The position numbers were made by a program, and so were the translations under genes. From positions 28,576,258-28,640,257 of the forward strand of contig CM055817.1 in NCBI GenBank assembly GCA_029582265.1: a stretch of 64,000 nt of DNA, in the 5' to 3' direction. Positions 20,801 to 31,565 of the stretch are shown here, piece by piece. Position 1 is the first letter of the stretch. Each line of letters starts with the position of its first letter. Origin of the DNA: Zoroaster sp. YZ-2022 (lineage: Eukaryota; Echinodermata; Asteroidea; Forcipulatida; Zoroasteridae). Below the pieces are notes generated by a model, which worked only from the letters and a program-made list of their open reading frames with translations, was not told the origin of the DNA and did no database searches.

Positions 20801-21360
20801 GGTCTGTACAATGGTATACAAATTGTGAATTTACCTGTTTTGGTTGTTGAGATATGATTTTTTTAAATATTAAACTTTGACTTCCGGTTTGGACAGGAAG
20901 GTCAAATTGAGGTCATCTTTTTGTAAATATTTTTTGACAATTAACGATCTGTACAACGGTACAAAAATTGTGAATTTACCTCTAGTGGTTGTTGAGATAT
21001 GATTTTTTTCAATATTACACTTTGACTTCTGGTTTGGACAGGAAGTAAGGTCAAATTGGGGTCATCTTTTTGTAAATATTTTTCGACAATTAACAATCTA
21101 TACAATGGTGCAAAAAATGTCAATTTACCTGTTGTGGTTGTTGAGATATGATTTTTTTTAATATTAAACTTTGACTTCCGGTTTGGACAGGAAGTAAGGT
21201 CAAATTGGGGTCACTCACAACTCGAGTTTCATCTACTTGTTATTAAAGTTCTAAGTACATGCCAAGTTTCAAGTTAATGTGAAGTTTGCAAGTATGTGTT
21301 TTTTTGTGGACAGACGTCGGGGAGAAGAAGAAGAATAAGAAGAAGAAGAAGAAGAAGAAG
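17817..21360 (+). mobile_element. Four tandem composite repeat elements with 149-bp core units (HINE/pearl-like)
   Basis: Four blocks (about 17817-18800, 18800-19580, 19580-20440, 20440-21360). Each has a head starting GGTGTTCGG, several copies of a core unit of about 149 bp (TTTGACTTCCGGTTTGGACA ... TTACCTCTTGTGGTTGTTGA), and a tail with TTTCATCTAC, AAGTTCTAAGT, GTGAAGTTTG and a GAAGAAG tract. Three of the hairpins seen (17826-17847, 18779-18798, 19551-19570, 20412-20435) follow tails and each is followed by CTAGGTGTTCGG. Core spacings at 18141, 18290, 18439 and 18588 are all 149 bp. There are about 18 core units in total. No protein is encoded. Conserved ends, a tandem core of about 150 bp and a 3' hairpin next to CTAG resemble Helentron-associated elements (DINE-1, pearl); that assignment is inference. 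Confidence 0.75.
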
Positions 21361-21390
21361 AAGTAAAAAAAAAATATAAAAAACGTACAA

Positions 21391-21585
21391 AAACAATAGG
21401 TGTTTCGGGTACATACCCGAACACCTAAAAAACCGAACAAAAACAATAGGTGTTTCGGGCACATACCCGAACACCTAAAAAAAAAAACGAACAAAAACAA
21501 TAGGTGTTTCGGGCACATACCCGAACACCTATAAAAAAAAAACGAACAAAAACAATAGGTGTTTCGGGTACATACCCGAACACCT
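21391..21585 (+). repeat. Array of four hairpins, AGGTGTTTCGGG...CCCGAACACCT
   Basis: Four units spaced 50, 53 and 56 bp, each GAACAAAAACAAT followed by a long hairpin (arms AGGTGTTTCGGG and CCCGAACACCT, loop TACATA or CACATA) and then CTAA. The arm carries one bulged T. The array abuts the GAAGAAG tract ending the last composite element and shares the AGGTGTTCGGG phrase with it, so it looks like serial terminal modules. Confidence 0.85.
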
Positions 21586-23355
21586 AATTATTGTAACACA
21601 GTTCTCCAAACTGAACTTTGGGGATGTTGCAATACTTATGGCCAGTGAGTGTACATTATGATGACCATTAAGAATAAGAATCTCAAACCTATTGACACCC
21701 ACGCAACTAATCAGAAACTGATGGCTAGACCTACCGTACTAATGACATAGTCCACACACCAATTCAAACAAATCTAAAGAAACAGACTGTTTGTGTTTCG
21801 TTATTGTTTCATGTCAAGCTGTATTTACATAATATGACAATTTATATTTCTCTAAAATTGTTAGATTGAGATTCACTCTAACTACGGTGACAATTTGCTA
21901 AATATTTGTCCCTAGTTTCAATAAGTTGAAGTGAGTTTCAATCTAAACAACCTTGTTCAAGACATTGTACTGCTCTGTTTTAAGAACGCAAACATCAGGC
22001 TTGATAGAATTAATAAGAGTTATAATGAGTTGGTTAATGTTTGACATCACTCATTGCATTTCACATTAAAGATATATCGCCCGTGTTTGGCTCAAGAGAC
22101 CCAAAAAATATAATTTAAAAGCGAATTCATTTTTGAAATTATCCTTTTTAAACAAATAAACAATTATGAAATTCGTATGTCGGAAACTGTATAAAAGCGA
22201 TATTTAAAACGCGCTTGATTCTGATTGACAGCCGCGCTGGCCAATCAGAAGACTACACACACCCTCGTGGAAGCTGATGATTAAAACAGTGGGCCAGCAT
22301 TTTTAATAATTTGAGTTTTTATTGTACTGGTACTCATACTTCACGGATTTTTTCGTTCAATTTCAACATTACCATGAAATCGGCCCAAACACGGGCGATA
22401 TATATTTTAATACTCAACATTCTATGTAACACTAAAGTGATATTGAGGCTTCAATCTACAGTCGAGAAAAAGTTAAGAAAACACCAGTACTGAATAGTCA
22501 CCAGGTTCCCTACCCGCACCACAAATATAGATTTAGTGGTTTGACCTTTAACATAACAAGTTTATGATGAGTGACTAAAATGGGTTTGCCTTTTTAACTA
22601 ATATTCTTCGTCGACCTTGCATAAAAAACTTATTCTCAAGCATTAGACGGCAATTGTTGTTATATGGATTATTTATTTAGAGATGCCTATTATGACGAAT
22701 TGATTCCAGTTGTTCAAATATACACTGGGAATGATTTTTAATTGTTTTGACCACTCATATCAACAGCTGAAGCAGCAGCTTTCTATACATCGATTGTTTA
22801 ATAATCAAATTGTCAATACACACAATCATTAATATTAACTAGACCTCAGCGACAGCATGCTGGTATTAGTTTTCTGTGATGCAGTGTTTCAAAACGAGTA
22901 AATATATTTAGGGGTGCATCTGTCCTTTATAATAGACACATGAGATCAAATGATAAGAGATGTCATAATTAAAGTGGCGTTTTTCAAAAACTGCTCGATT
23001 GAGATATTCGATGGGAATATTTCAAATCTTTAAGAAGAAGTGCGAGTCGTATGTCCATAAAATTTTGTATTATATATTTATTGCCAATGAAAATTGTTAT
23101 ATAAGCTTGTCTTAAGCTTGTCTTTAATTTATAAATATAAAACTTAGTATGTGGGTTATATGAAATGTTGGTTTGTGTCTCGGTGGGCTGAGTCACCACC
23201 CCTCCATATTTTTTCCCAGTCGGCATTTGGAGCCTCATTCGGCAAATTAAGCATCAAAGGTACTAGAATAAATTTTCAGTTGGTATGGGTATGGGTTTGC
23301 CGACTGCAAAAGTATCGTGTTTCTGAGCACTGAAGATTTGTCCAGTTGTGTTATC

Positions 23356-23358
<3 letters not shown>
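21586..23358. other. AT-rich stretch without recognisable gene
   Basis: No coding exon, RNA gene or repeat boundary could be supported. ORFs at 22311-22493 (+) and 22984-23238 (-) have no recognisable content. It probably belongs to the long intron of the LDLa/CUB gene if the signal-peptide exon at 24456 is its first coding exon. Confidence 0.4.
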
Positions 23359-23432
<74 letters not shown>

Positions 23433-23765
23433 TGTGGACTTATATAGCGCACGTATCCACCAACTAAGTGGTGCTCAAGGCGCATTATATCATTACCCCT
23501 GCTCATAAGGCTCATGGCTCATAAATCATTCCTGAAACCATCTCAGCTCCCTGGGGAGTATACAGCTCAATTGCTGTCATTACAGCGCATATAGGGCTCC
23601 AACTCTGCCCTCACAGGTACCCAATTAACCCCTGGGTGGAGAGAAGCAATTATGGTTAAGTGTCTTGCTCAAGGACACAAGTGTCACGGCCGGGATTTGA
23701 ACCCACATTCTGCTGCTAACACCAGAACTTGAGTCCGGTAAGCTAGACCGCTCGGCCACAACACT
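23359..23765 (-). mobile_element. tRNA-Leu-derived SINE, with long (AAT)n tail
   Basis: On the minus strand the element starts with a tRNA-like head (GTGGCCGAGCGGTCTAGC, ACTCAAGTTCTGG, B-box region GGGTTCAAATCC), continues with TGTCCTTGAGCAAGACACTT and GAGCTGTATACTCCCCAGGG, and ends in a long ATT repeat (23359-23431 on plus). The ACTCAAGT anticodon-loop sequence fits tRNA-Leu(CAA) ancestry. The same family occurs at 38592, 39227, 39600, 55745 and 63117. Confidence 0.85.
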
Positions 23766-24455
23766 CCAGTTGTATTTTACTCACGGAACGAGCTGCGGTT
23801 GGCAGATAAAATTTACCCCCAAGATTTCCTGGCTACGCCACTGATGTCAATCGGCAAATTGGCTTCCACCCCCCCCCGCCAAGAAAATGTCTTCGCTACG
23901 CCCCTGGATATAACCACACTTCTTATGTCTTCTAAGCGTATAACTCTAATTTGTATACCGGTCTCCGGTTTCTGTTCTCCGCGCGCGTCGCCTCAGACCC
24001 GCACGTCGGCATTTTTAATTGCAGCCAAAATTGCTGGATCACTGCCGTGCTGTGTTTTAAATGACTTTTTCACATAGGGTATGAACGCTTTCCTGATTTG
24101 TGAGGCCTCTCTTAGCCACCATACAAATATATATTTCACAAAATGGTCGTGAGAAACATGGTTTAACAGTAACAAAAACGTACTAAAATTTATTTAAATG
24201 ACTTTCGGTATACATTTTTTCTGTAAAACCATATTTTTCACGACTATTTTGAGAAATGTGTCATTTTACAGCATTTTTATTCACTTCATCTAGTAAAATG
24301 ACAATTTTCTGATGAAAAATAAAATGTCTGTTAAAATAGTTAAAGCTGCCGTGAAAATAGCGAAATGACGGGCGATAAATCTTTAACTATTGCTGCTCGA
24401 CCAAAACTTCTTTTTGAATAACTGACATATTTGAAGTATTACATTTATATCTTAC
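23766..24455. other. Non-coding stretch with GGCTACGCC-type repeat pieces
   Basis: Two pieces with CTGGCTACGCCAC and TCGCTACGCCCCTGG beside a C-run (23830-23905) belong to a dispersed repeat also seen at 32955, 33207 and 63742. A minus-strand ORF at 23993-24175 has no family I recognise. Confidence 0.4.
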
Positions 24456-24563
24456 CAGAATTCACCAGCTGAATGAAGATACCCCATGTAAGAAGAACAC
24501 CAAACAAGATTCCCAAATAGCCCATCGTCTTTCATTTGTGTTAAACAAGAGATTACTTCGTAC
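24456..24563 (-). CDS. First coding exon: signal peptide (secreted protein)
   Basis: On the minus strand an exon follows a pyrimidine-rich acceptor (CTCTGTTTTCAG, exon from 24563), has a 38-nt 5' UTR part, then an ATG at 24525 and 23 codons plus 1 nt before a GTAAGA donor. The peptide MGYLGILFGVLLTWGIFIQL followed by VNS is a classic signal sequence: short N-terminus, hydrophobic core, small polar end. Ending in phase 1 matches the phase-1 start of the LDLa and CUB exons further downstream on this strand (3774-3887 and on). Inference: this is the first coding exon of that gene, separated by about 20.6 kb containing the BEL and composite repeats. Another extracellular gene is possible. Confidence 0.65.
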
Positions 24564-24849
24564 CTGAAAACAGAGATAAAGCAAAGACATAAATATCACA
24601 AAAAGTAACCTTTAATTTATGTATACATGCCAAATTCTGATTGGATGAGAATCGATCGCGTAGGTATGTTGTACATGAAGTAAAATAAAAAGCTCAACCA
24701 AACAAATCTAAAACCCTTATTTTGTTCAGGTAGAAAAACCGTCCTCATACTCTTAGGGTGTCCGGGATGCCTTTGTTGCGATTGACCAGAGTCATATGTA
24801 CAGTTATAGAGAAAGGATGGTACAGTGCAGTGTTAAATATACGCCCTTC

Positions 24850-25292
24850 TTAAAGAGGGGCTCTACGGTTAAATTCAGTTTTGTGATGCACTTCCCAATA
24901 GATCGAGTCCTTATTATGAAAATGGAAAAAATATCACGAGTCTCTTATCTCACATTAAAACGGTGTAAAATGCCATTGTATTTGAGACCCTTCCAGTTTG
25001 AAATTTGTTAACATCCAAAAACATCCAATGACGTCACATTTCAAATAAATGGGTCTGTACACTTTTGTACGGATATTTTTTAGTTCATTCCTTGATTTTG
25101 ACTGAAAAATTCCTGTATGGAATGTACAAACCCATTTATTGTTGACATCCAATGACGACATATTTCAAATAAAATGACATTTTACAACATTTTAAAAATG
25201 GATGGTTAGAGATTTTGTCATATTTGTCCACTTTCATCTATTGGAAAATGAGTGTAGCACAAAAAGGAATTTGACCTGAGAGCCCCTCTTTA
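24850..25292. mobile_element. Fold-back element with long inverted arms
   Basis: Arms of more than 100 bp (about 24850-24975 and 25175-25292) match in reverse complement, beginning TTAAAGAGGGGCTCT and ending AGAGCCCCTCTTTAA. Between them a second inverted pair (AATAAATGGGTCTGTACA at 25045 and TGTACAAACCCATTTATT at 25123) and a direct repeat (CATCCAATGACG at 25022 and 25147) occur. No ORF belongs to it. It lies about 300 bp upstream of the signal-peptide exon. Confidence 0.75.
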
Positions 25293-25791
25293 AACAAATA
25301 AATTATGATAATATTTCCTCAAAAAGAGGAAATGTCTTTCAGTTACATAACAATCTAATTTTTTTATAAAAAAATAAATTAGGAAACGCATTTATTTTTC
25401 ATTGTCAAATAATCAGAACTCATCAAAATTTAGTTCGGGGAAAAGAACACAGGAAATTCTGATTATTATTTTCTCATTGATAAATCTTCCGATATGGGTG
25501 CGCTAAAAATATAACTTTTATTTGTTATGATTAAAATGACATTTTGTAAGTAGGGGCCTCGTGAAGGTGAAATAGAATTGAATAAATCTCCAAAAAGTAC
25601 AAAATGTTTCGAATCGCGTTCAAGCCACCGACGATAACACTGCACTGAACGAAATGTTCAGTGTACACAAAGGATGAATGTGGGATAATATGCAAATTTA
25701 TACGTGCACGTTGCATCTTGGTGTAGTTGCTGATCATTGGTAACTTTTTCCCACGTTACTGTGTAGTTTGTAATAGAACCATCTACATATA

Positions 25792-26004
25792 CAGTGCGTA
25801 TCAAAAAAAAGGTAATCCGAATTCAGGGCGTTAATATGCCAAGGTTATTTAGTTTGACAATTTACATGTAGTGTACCAAAGAAGAGGAACTCCTCAGCTT
25901 TCCATTGATACCTGTATCGATCCATTGCTGTCACACATGGCCGAGTACATTGTTATTGAAAATGGCAAATTCAAATCGCATTTTTGCAAGTTTGGGTAAT
26001 CAGT
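25792..26004 (+). repeat. Left terminal inverted repeat of mariner-type element
   Basis: 213 bp starting CAGTGCGTATCAAAAAAAAGG and ending GGGTAATCAGT; the reverse complement is at 27359-27571. Confidence 0.9.
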
Positions 26005-26167
26005 TCAAGGCAGTCTGAAATGGACGCATCACTTGACTGCCTAGATGATTATGTAAGATTTTTAAGCTGGTGCGGTAATCGTCTGTTACGACATCCTTTT
26101 CTTCAAGTTGGGTATTTAAGAAGGGCCTGGGTTTAGGGACAGGTAGTTGGAAAGATGGTACAACTAA

Positions 26168-27259
26168 TTAACGACTGAACAGCGAGTTTTCGTGATTACA
26201 ACATTTCACCAAACTCACAGTTTGCAGCAAACTCGCGATGCTTTCAGGGAACGTTTCCCAGAACGGGAGCCCCCAGCAGCCAAAACCATCTGGGCGAATG
26301 TTAGAAAATATCAAGAGTATGGCACTAGCCTCAACCGCAACAAGGGGAATTCTGGCAGGAGGCGCACCGGGCGATCAGAAGGGAACATTGCAGCAGTAAG
26401 GCAGCAACTTTTGGAGCATCCTAGGGACACCAGCGCAAGGCGAAATGGGCTGAGATTGCCTTCGGCGACATTCAACAGAATCACGAGATTTGACCTCCAC
26501 CAGCATCCATATCGGATTCACATCCGACATCAACTTACGCCAGGAGATTTTGCTAGAAGGCTGGCGTTTGCCAGATGGTTGATAGCCCGTACCGAGAGAG
26601 ATGTCAATTTTCTGCGGAATCTCGTAATCGGCGACGAAGCTGCTTTCTCCATGAACGGCAAGGTCAATACGCATAATGTTCTTGAATATGCACCAGCAAG
26701 ACACCCCCCAGAATTCAATTTTGAGGTTAACATGAGTCGACAAAAGTGGACTGTTTGGTTAGGACTTTGTGGAAGTGGTCAGCTGATAGGACCGTTTTTC
26801 TTTCAAAGGAATGTCAATGGTAACATGTATCTGCAGATGCTCAATGATAACGTTTTACCGCAGCTGCAGGAACACTTTGAGCGACAGGTTCGTGGGGTCT
26901 TCAGACAACTCTGGTGGGCCCAAGATGGCGCCCCAGCACATCGCCTTATCGCTGTCCGAGATCGTCTGATGAGGGAACTCTTTGGCGAACGAGTCATCGC
27001 CGTCAACCATGAGGTGGAATGGCCACCAAGATCACCTGACCTCACACCATGTGACTATTTCCTTTGGGGACATTTGAAGAACAAGGTGTTTGCAACTCCT
27101 CCCCGTGATCTTGATGAATTGCAGGGCCGTATTCGAAATGAAGTGGATGCTTTACGCAATAATCCGGCTATGGTGAGACGAGCAGTGCAGGACATGCTCC
27201 GTCGCTGTCAGCTTTGTGTCGAAAGGGGAGGTGGACATGTTGAAGGTGTGGGTGCATAA
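26168..27259 (+). pseudogene. Tc1/mariner-like transposase, 5' end frameshifted
   Basis: Transposases of this type bind the terminal repeats and cut and paste the element at TA sites. The frame is open from 26168 with no ATG before the catalytic core. The N-terminal part (TEQRVFVITTFHQTHS ... RERFPERE) matches the DUF4817-type helix-turn-helix found in related invertebrate elements, followed by a GRRRTGR basic stretch. Catalytic residues: D in VIGDEAAF, D in WAQDGAPAH and D in SPDLTPCDYFLWG, with 42 residues between the second and third. A likely original ATG lies at 26155, but its frame ends after seven codons at a TGA; a single-base difference separates it from the main frame. The core (about 355 residues from 26192) is otherwise intact. 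Confidence 0.85.
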
Positions 27260-27358
27260 AAGGGCAATGTTAGAAGAGATTCTTCTTGAATAATGTCCAG
27301 TCATTCCTAAAGAAAATCTGGTTTATCATACTGACTTTCACTAATTATCCTGCCTTGC

Positions 27359-27571
27359 ACTGATTACCCAAACTTGCAAAAATGCGATTTGAATTTGTCA
27401 TTTTCAATAACAATGTACTCGGTCATGTGTGACAGCAATGGGTCAATAAAGGTATCAATGGAAAGCTGAGGAGTTCCTCTTCTTTGGTACACTACATGTA
27501 AATTGTCAAACTAAATAACCTTGGCATATTAACCCCCTGAATTCGGATTACCTTTTTTTTGATACGCACTG
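27359..27571 (-). repeat. Right terminal inverted repeat of mariner-type element
   Basis: Reverse complement of 25792-26004 with few mismatches, ending GATACGCACTG next to TA. Confidence 0.9.
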
Positions 27572-27573
27572 TA

Positions 27574-29213
27574 TAGCTGCGTTATTAAAGTGAACACAAT
27601 AATTGAAGAAAAGCATGGCTAAATGTTATTTAGTGTGATTGAAACATTTATAGACAATATCTGGGGATGTTAGGTCTTTGTGGTATTTGCGAAGAGATCT
27701 ATGGATCAGACCCTGCAAGCTTGATCTTACTTGCGGGAAGCGGGATCAAGTATAACAGCGGGGAATGCACAAGATTGGATATATAAGATCCCTAAACGCT
27801 GGCACTGACAATCAAATCAAACATATAAATATGGTTTGTAACAATAATGATCGCTCACCATCATTCCAAGCGAACAATTAATTAAACAATTAAGTATTAC
27901 TCATATCTGAAAAGTAATCGAAACCGCCAAAAAATGAAAGATAATTAATAAATTTCCTGACACTAACTTCGTGCAGATAAGTACAGGCTGGTAGGCTAGG
28001 TAAGTATTGACGGATCTAGGGGACAAAGAAGGCATGTTCCCCTATAATACTGTACTATTCGCCATGCAATGTTAATTGACCACACTTTTGCATGACACCT
28101 CTTTAGCTTTCCCCCTTTTCTTTCTGCCATGTTTCCCCTTGGATCGTTGTTGACCCTCCCTCTCCCCCCCCCCCCCCCACCACCACCGTACCACCAGATC
28201 CCCAAGCTTGGCAAGTGAGCTTGCCTTGCCATAAATTACCCAACAATTATTTTAACATATCTTCCCACTGATTTTTGTTTCCAATTATTACACTTCTTGA
28301 AGAAAATAAAAAGAAATATTTTCTCCATAATGCAGCTACCCATTTTCAAACAACCCTTCAGGTCTGTAAATATAGCGCCGTGACTAGCGTTACGTGAACT
28401 GTTCTGTATATCATTATCATGCATCTGTCAGCAATAGCAGACAGACTGAGTACTCTTTCAATAATACGAGTACAAACTAATTTACTTGATTATGAGAAAA
28501 CGCTGAACACAGATCAGTGGCTGTATTCATAAACTACTTACCCACTGAAAACAAGAGGGTATTATTTGGGGGGGATACAACAGTGCCAGTAGCGCCTTGC
28601 CGATTTGTTCTTCATGAAACCGCTTCAATGTTTACCAGAAGAAAACCGCCTGTATTATGTCCAGCCAGTACATACACGGGAGGAATTATATATGCATTGT
28701 TTACACCCAGACGGGTGTTTTTGATTGGTTGAAAACCTCAGCGCAGTTCTTCACAATGAATCAATCATGTTTCTGCCTGATCTATTTCCCAGATACATCA
28801 TATTTGACTACAATCATTATGTATAAACTATAACGCCCATTCAAAATGATTTATTTTCTCGTGTTGTCTTTTGCACACTTACTATTTTTCTAACTAGAAT
28901 TTGTTTATGTTTTTGTTTTGTTTAACAACCATGTTTGAAGCGTTTTATTACAATATTTTTACCAGTGTAGCATTATTTAAATTTTATTTGTTATGGAAGA
29001 AGGTAAGTAAGCTTTTAAACAAACGTGGCTGTTAAGTCTAAATACAAAAAATATCATATCTTAACACATACCTTAAACATTTTTTTAAGCTTCGTGGTCA
29101 CTGAAGAATTACTGGGACAGTAACAAATTCGTCCACCAACTTTTCTGTGACGGTTGGTGCAACTTACTGCCATTCCTCCCTGGATCACAGGCACAATCTA
29201 AGAACAACAAAGA
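27574..29213. other. Non-coding stretch; C-run and dispersed repeat pieces
   Basis: No gene is supported. A C/T-rich tract with about 14 C residues lies at 28163-28180 beside GACGGATCTAGGGGACA (28010), a phrase like GGCAGATCCAGGGGAC at 33213, so a dispersed repeat is probable. Short ORFs here have no recognisable content. Confidence 0.4.
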
Positions 29214-30182
29214 CGACATAAGGCCGAGTTTAAAAAAAAACATGTTTAGCGTCCGGGTTTCTGAAAAAAGGAAGCGGGAGGGGCTTTTTATTTTTTATTT
29301 TTTATTTTCAAGATGGCCGCCATTTTTTTTTAAATTTCGAACAACCATTGGTTTTTCCACTGTTCAAACACACAATAATGAAAGAAACATGTTGGACAAG
29401 ACATTGAACATGTTTACAGTGGTTTTATTAAATAGTTTGTTCAGTATTAAAAACCCAGCAGCTCACTTTCACAAGAATAAATTTAAAGTTGGAAAATAAA
29501 AATGCATTGAACTTGAGGTTCCACCCCGTGTTCTGTAGAGCTTTCTTTAAAAATTCCAAACATTTGACAAGTGCTAACAACACATCAGCAGCCGATCATG
29601 CAGCTAGCTGTCTACGTACATGTGGTTGTGAGAAATCACGTCATTCATGGAACGTTAGACTTGAAATCAAGTCGATAATTAGCCGAGTTTAGTTGCCGCT
29701 AGCTTCAGCGGCGCCTACAGACAAAACACGACTGTCTAACGACTTGTCCCCGAGTCTAATGGAACGTGCGCGTGCGCACTCTTGCATGAGCTCATACCGT
29801 CTGTTCCCTGACTTGGCAACGACGATAAAATGTACGTAGGGCCTACGTTAGTAGAGTTTTCTTCCTCCATGGTTAGTACCGTGGAGGTAGAATTACCTCC
29901 ATGGCAGTACCATAGCTCCATGGTACCGGTAGTACACAAGGATGGCTTGGCCACGCACGGCGGGAAATAAACCCGAAACACACGGATGGGGCCATGCAAA
30001 AATGGACTGTCCGAGATTGCACAATTGCACGGTCGACTGGACCGACAGAATCTATAAATTAGAAGTTCTGACTTTTTTTTAAATCTCATTTTGAATTGGT
30101 AAAAAAAAAAATCCATGCGGCCCCCAATGAGGAAGCGGGCGGGGACGCTAAACATGTTTTTTTTTACTTCGCCTAATGTGCT
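29214..30182. mobile_element. Inverted-repeat element of about 970 bp
   Basis: The left end (CATAAGGCCGAGTTTA8-10 CATGTTTAGCGTCC, 29216-29255) is mirrored at the right end (GGACGCTAAACATGTTTTTTTTT then ACTTCGCCTAATG, 30142-30180). Nested hairpins built from CCTCCATGG and TACCTCC blocks lie at 29865-29935. ORFs inside (for example 29736-30155 minus) show no transposase motif. It is a non-autonomous DNA element of unknown family. Confidence 0.7.
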
Positions 30183-31565
30183 TATAATGCCAGTTGTGAA
30201 TTTGAGGTACGTAAATGTTTGGGTCTACCCATTTCTGTAATCTGGAGATATCCTTGGTGAAAGGGAAGGTAGGCCTATAACATATGTATTTGGTTATACG
30301 TACGTACGTTAATTTCAACCCTCTATAGGCCTAGGTTTAAAGAAATATATCATAAAACTAAAAAACCTGTGCATGTTTCATCACAATAGGAGTACAGTTT
30401 TTTTTTTTTTTTTTTTTTTTAAATGCTACACAACAATTCCTGTTGTATCCATATGAAAACATTTCAGACCGAATAATGATGATCGATAAGTGTACCAAAA
30501 TTACACCAAGTTAGTTTTAGATAGCAATTTGTTAATTAGCCTAGATAATCTGGCAATTGCTAATGTTGCACCGTAATTGATGTTGTGAATTATGTATTGC
30601 ACTCGGCCATATACGCAATTAAGATCCTTGATCAACAAATTAAACCTACATTATAAAGTCACATGGCTGATGGATTATAAAAGCTTATCTTAGCTTCATC
30701 TTGTTTTAATTGGACTTTTTTATATTGTTCCCTGTCAATTATCATGCTACGTGAGTGATCACCAGCTAACAGTTAATTTAAAAAGTCCTTGTGTTTTATA
30801 TAAATAATGTGTTAGCAAACAATGCTCGAGGCAAATAGCTATTAAGGTATGGCATCCATTGTATTTTAATTGGTTGAGGGATTGTGAAATAAATGATTGC
30901 ATGATGTACGTACTAAAACACTACACAGCAATCTGAATAGAAACAAATGGAATTAGAACAAAATACGATGTAGGGAAAATAGGAAATATGGACCCAGAAT
31001 ATTTAAAGCCCCTATAGTATACTATGGGGAAACAAAAGTGGACAACTAATTATTTTGTATTTGGACAGTTTTAACGTTTTTGTAAAATACATTTTTCCTA
31101 GTTTCTGGAAGCAGAACATCAGACTGAAAGTTTTAAAGTGGTCTAGAGAGAGAGGTAAGAGGCTCAGACGAATAAACCTTGTGATAAATAGACTTCCAAT
31201 TATTATATTTTAAGTGAATTTGCTTGAAAAATCATCGGGAGAATCACACAGAAACTTGTAGTCGACTTCGTATTTATGAGTACAAGTTGTTTTATTACAG
31301 AAGAAATATGTGCACGTAAGTGTAAATTTTATATCTTGCAAGTTCTTTGTCATCTGTTTGAGTTAAACAAATGAAACTAGAGGTGAAACTTTTCAAGAAA
31401 ATGCTGACTTGGGTTTCGGATGTATTGATAATATTGGGCATTGATGTCGCTAGTTCTTTGTTTAGTGTTAAGAAAGTTATGATATACCGTATTGAAATAA
31501 ACTGAAAAGGCGCATTAATTGTAGTCGTTGTATACAAAAGTTGCGTTGTGTGTTCCTTAGTCGTC
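30183..31565. other. AT-rich stretch, no gene seen
   Basis: Contains a T23 run at about 30399-30421 and a short TACG repeat at about 30298. No exon, RNA gene or transposon end could be supported. Confidence 0.4.

Larger units (their letters stand above)
25790..27573 (+). mobile_element. Tc1/mariner-superfamily DNA transposon
   Basis: A 1780-bp element (25792-27571) flanked by TA on both sides and bounded by 213-bp terminal inverted repeats (25792-26004 and 27359-27571) beginning CAGTGCGTATC. The arms differ at a few positions. It encodes one transposase reading frame with DDE/D-type catalytic motifs. Inverted repeats over 200 bp are long for the superfamily, where arms of about 30 bp are common. 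Confidence 0.95.

Noticed and set aside
29093..29210. Cysteine-containing stretch with possible AG/GT borders
   Set aside because: Reading frames on either strand gave no recognisable domain, and one frame runs into the adjoining transposable element.
29736..30155. 139-residue minus-strand ORF
   Set aside because: It crosses inverted repeats of a non-autonomous element and has no transposase or other motif.
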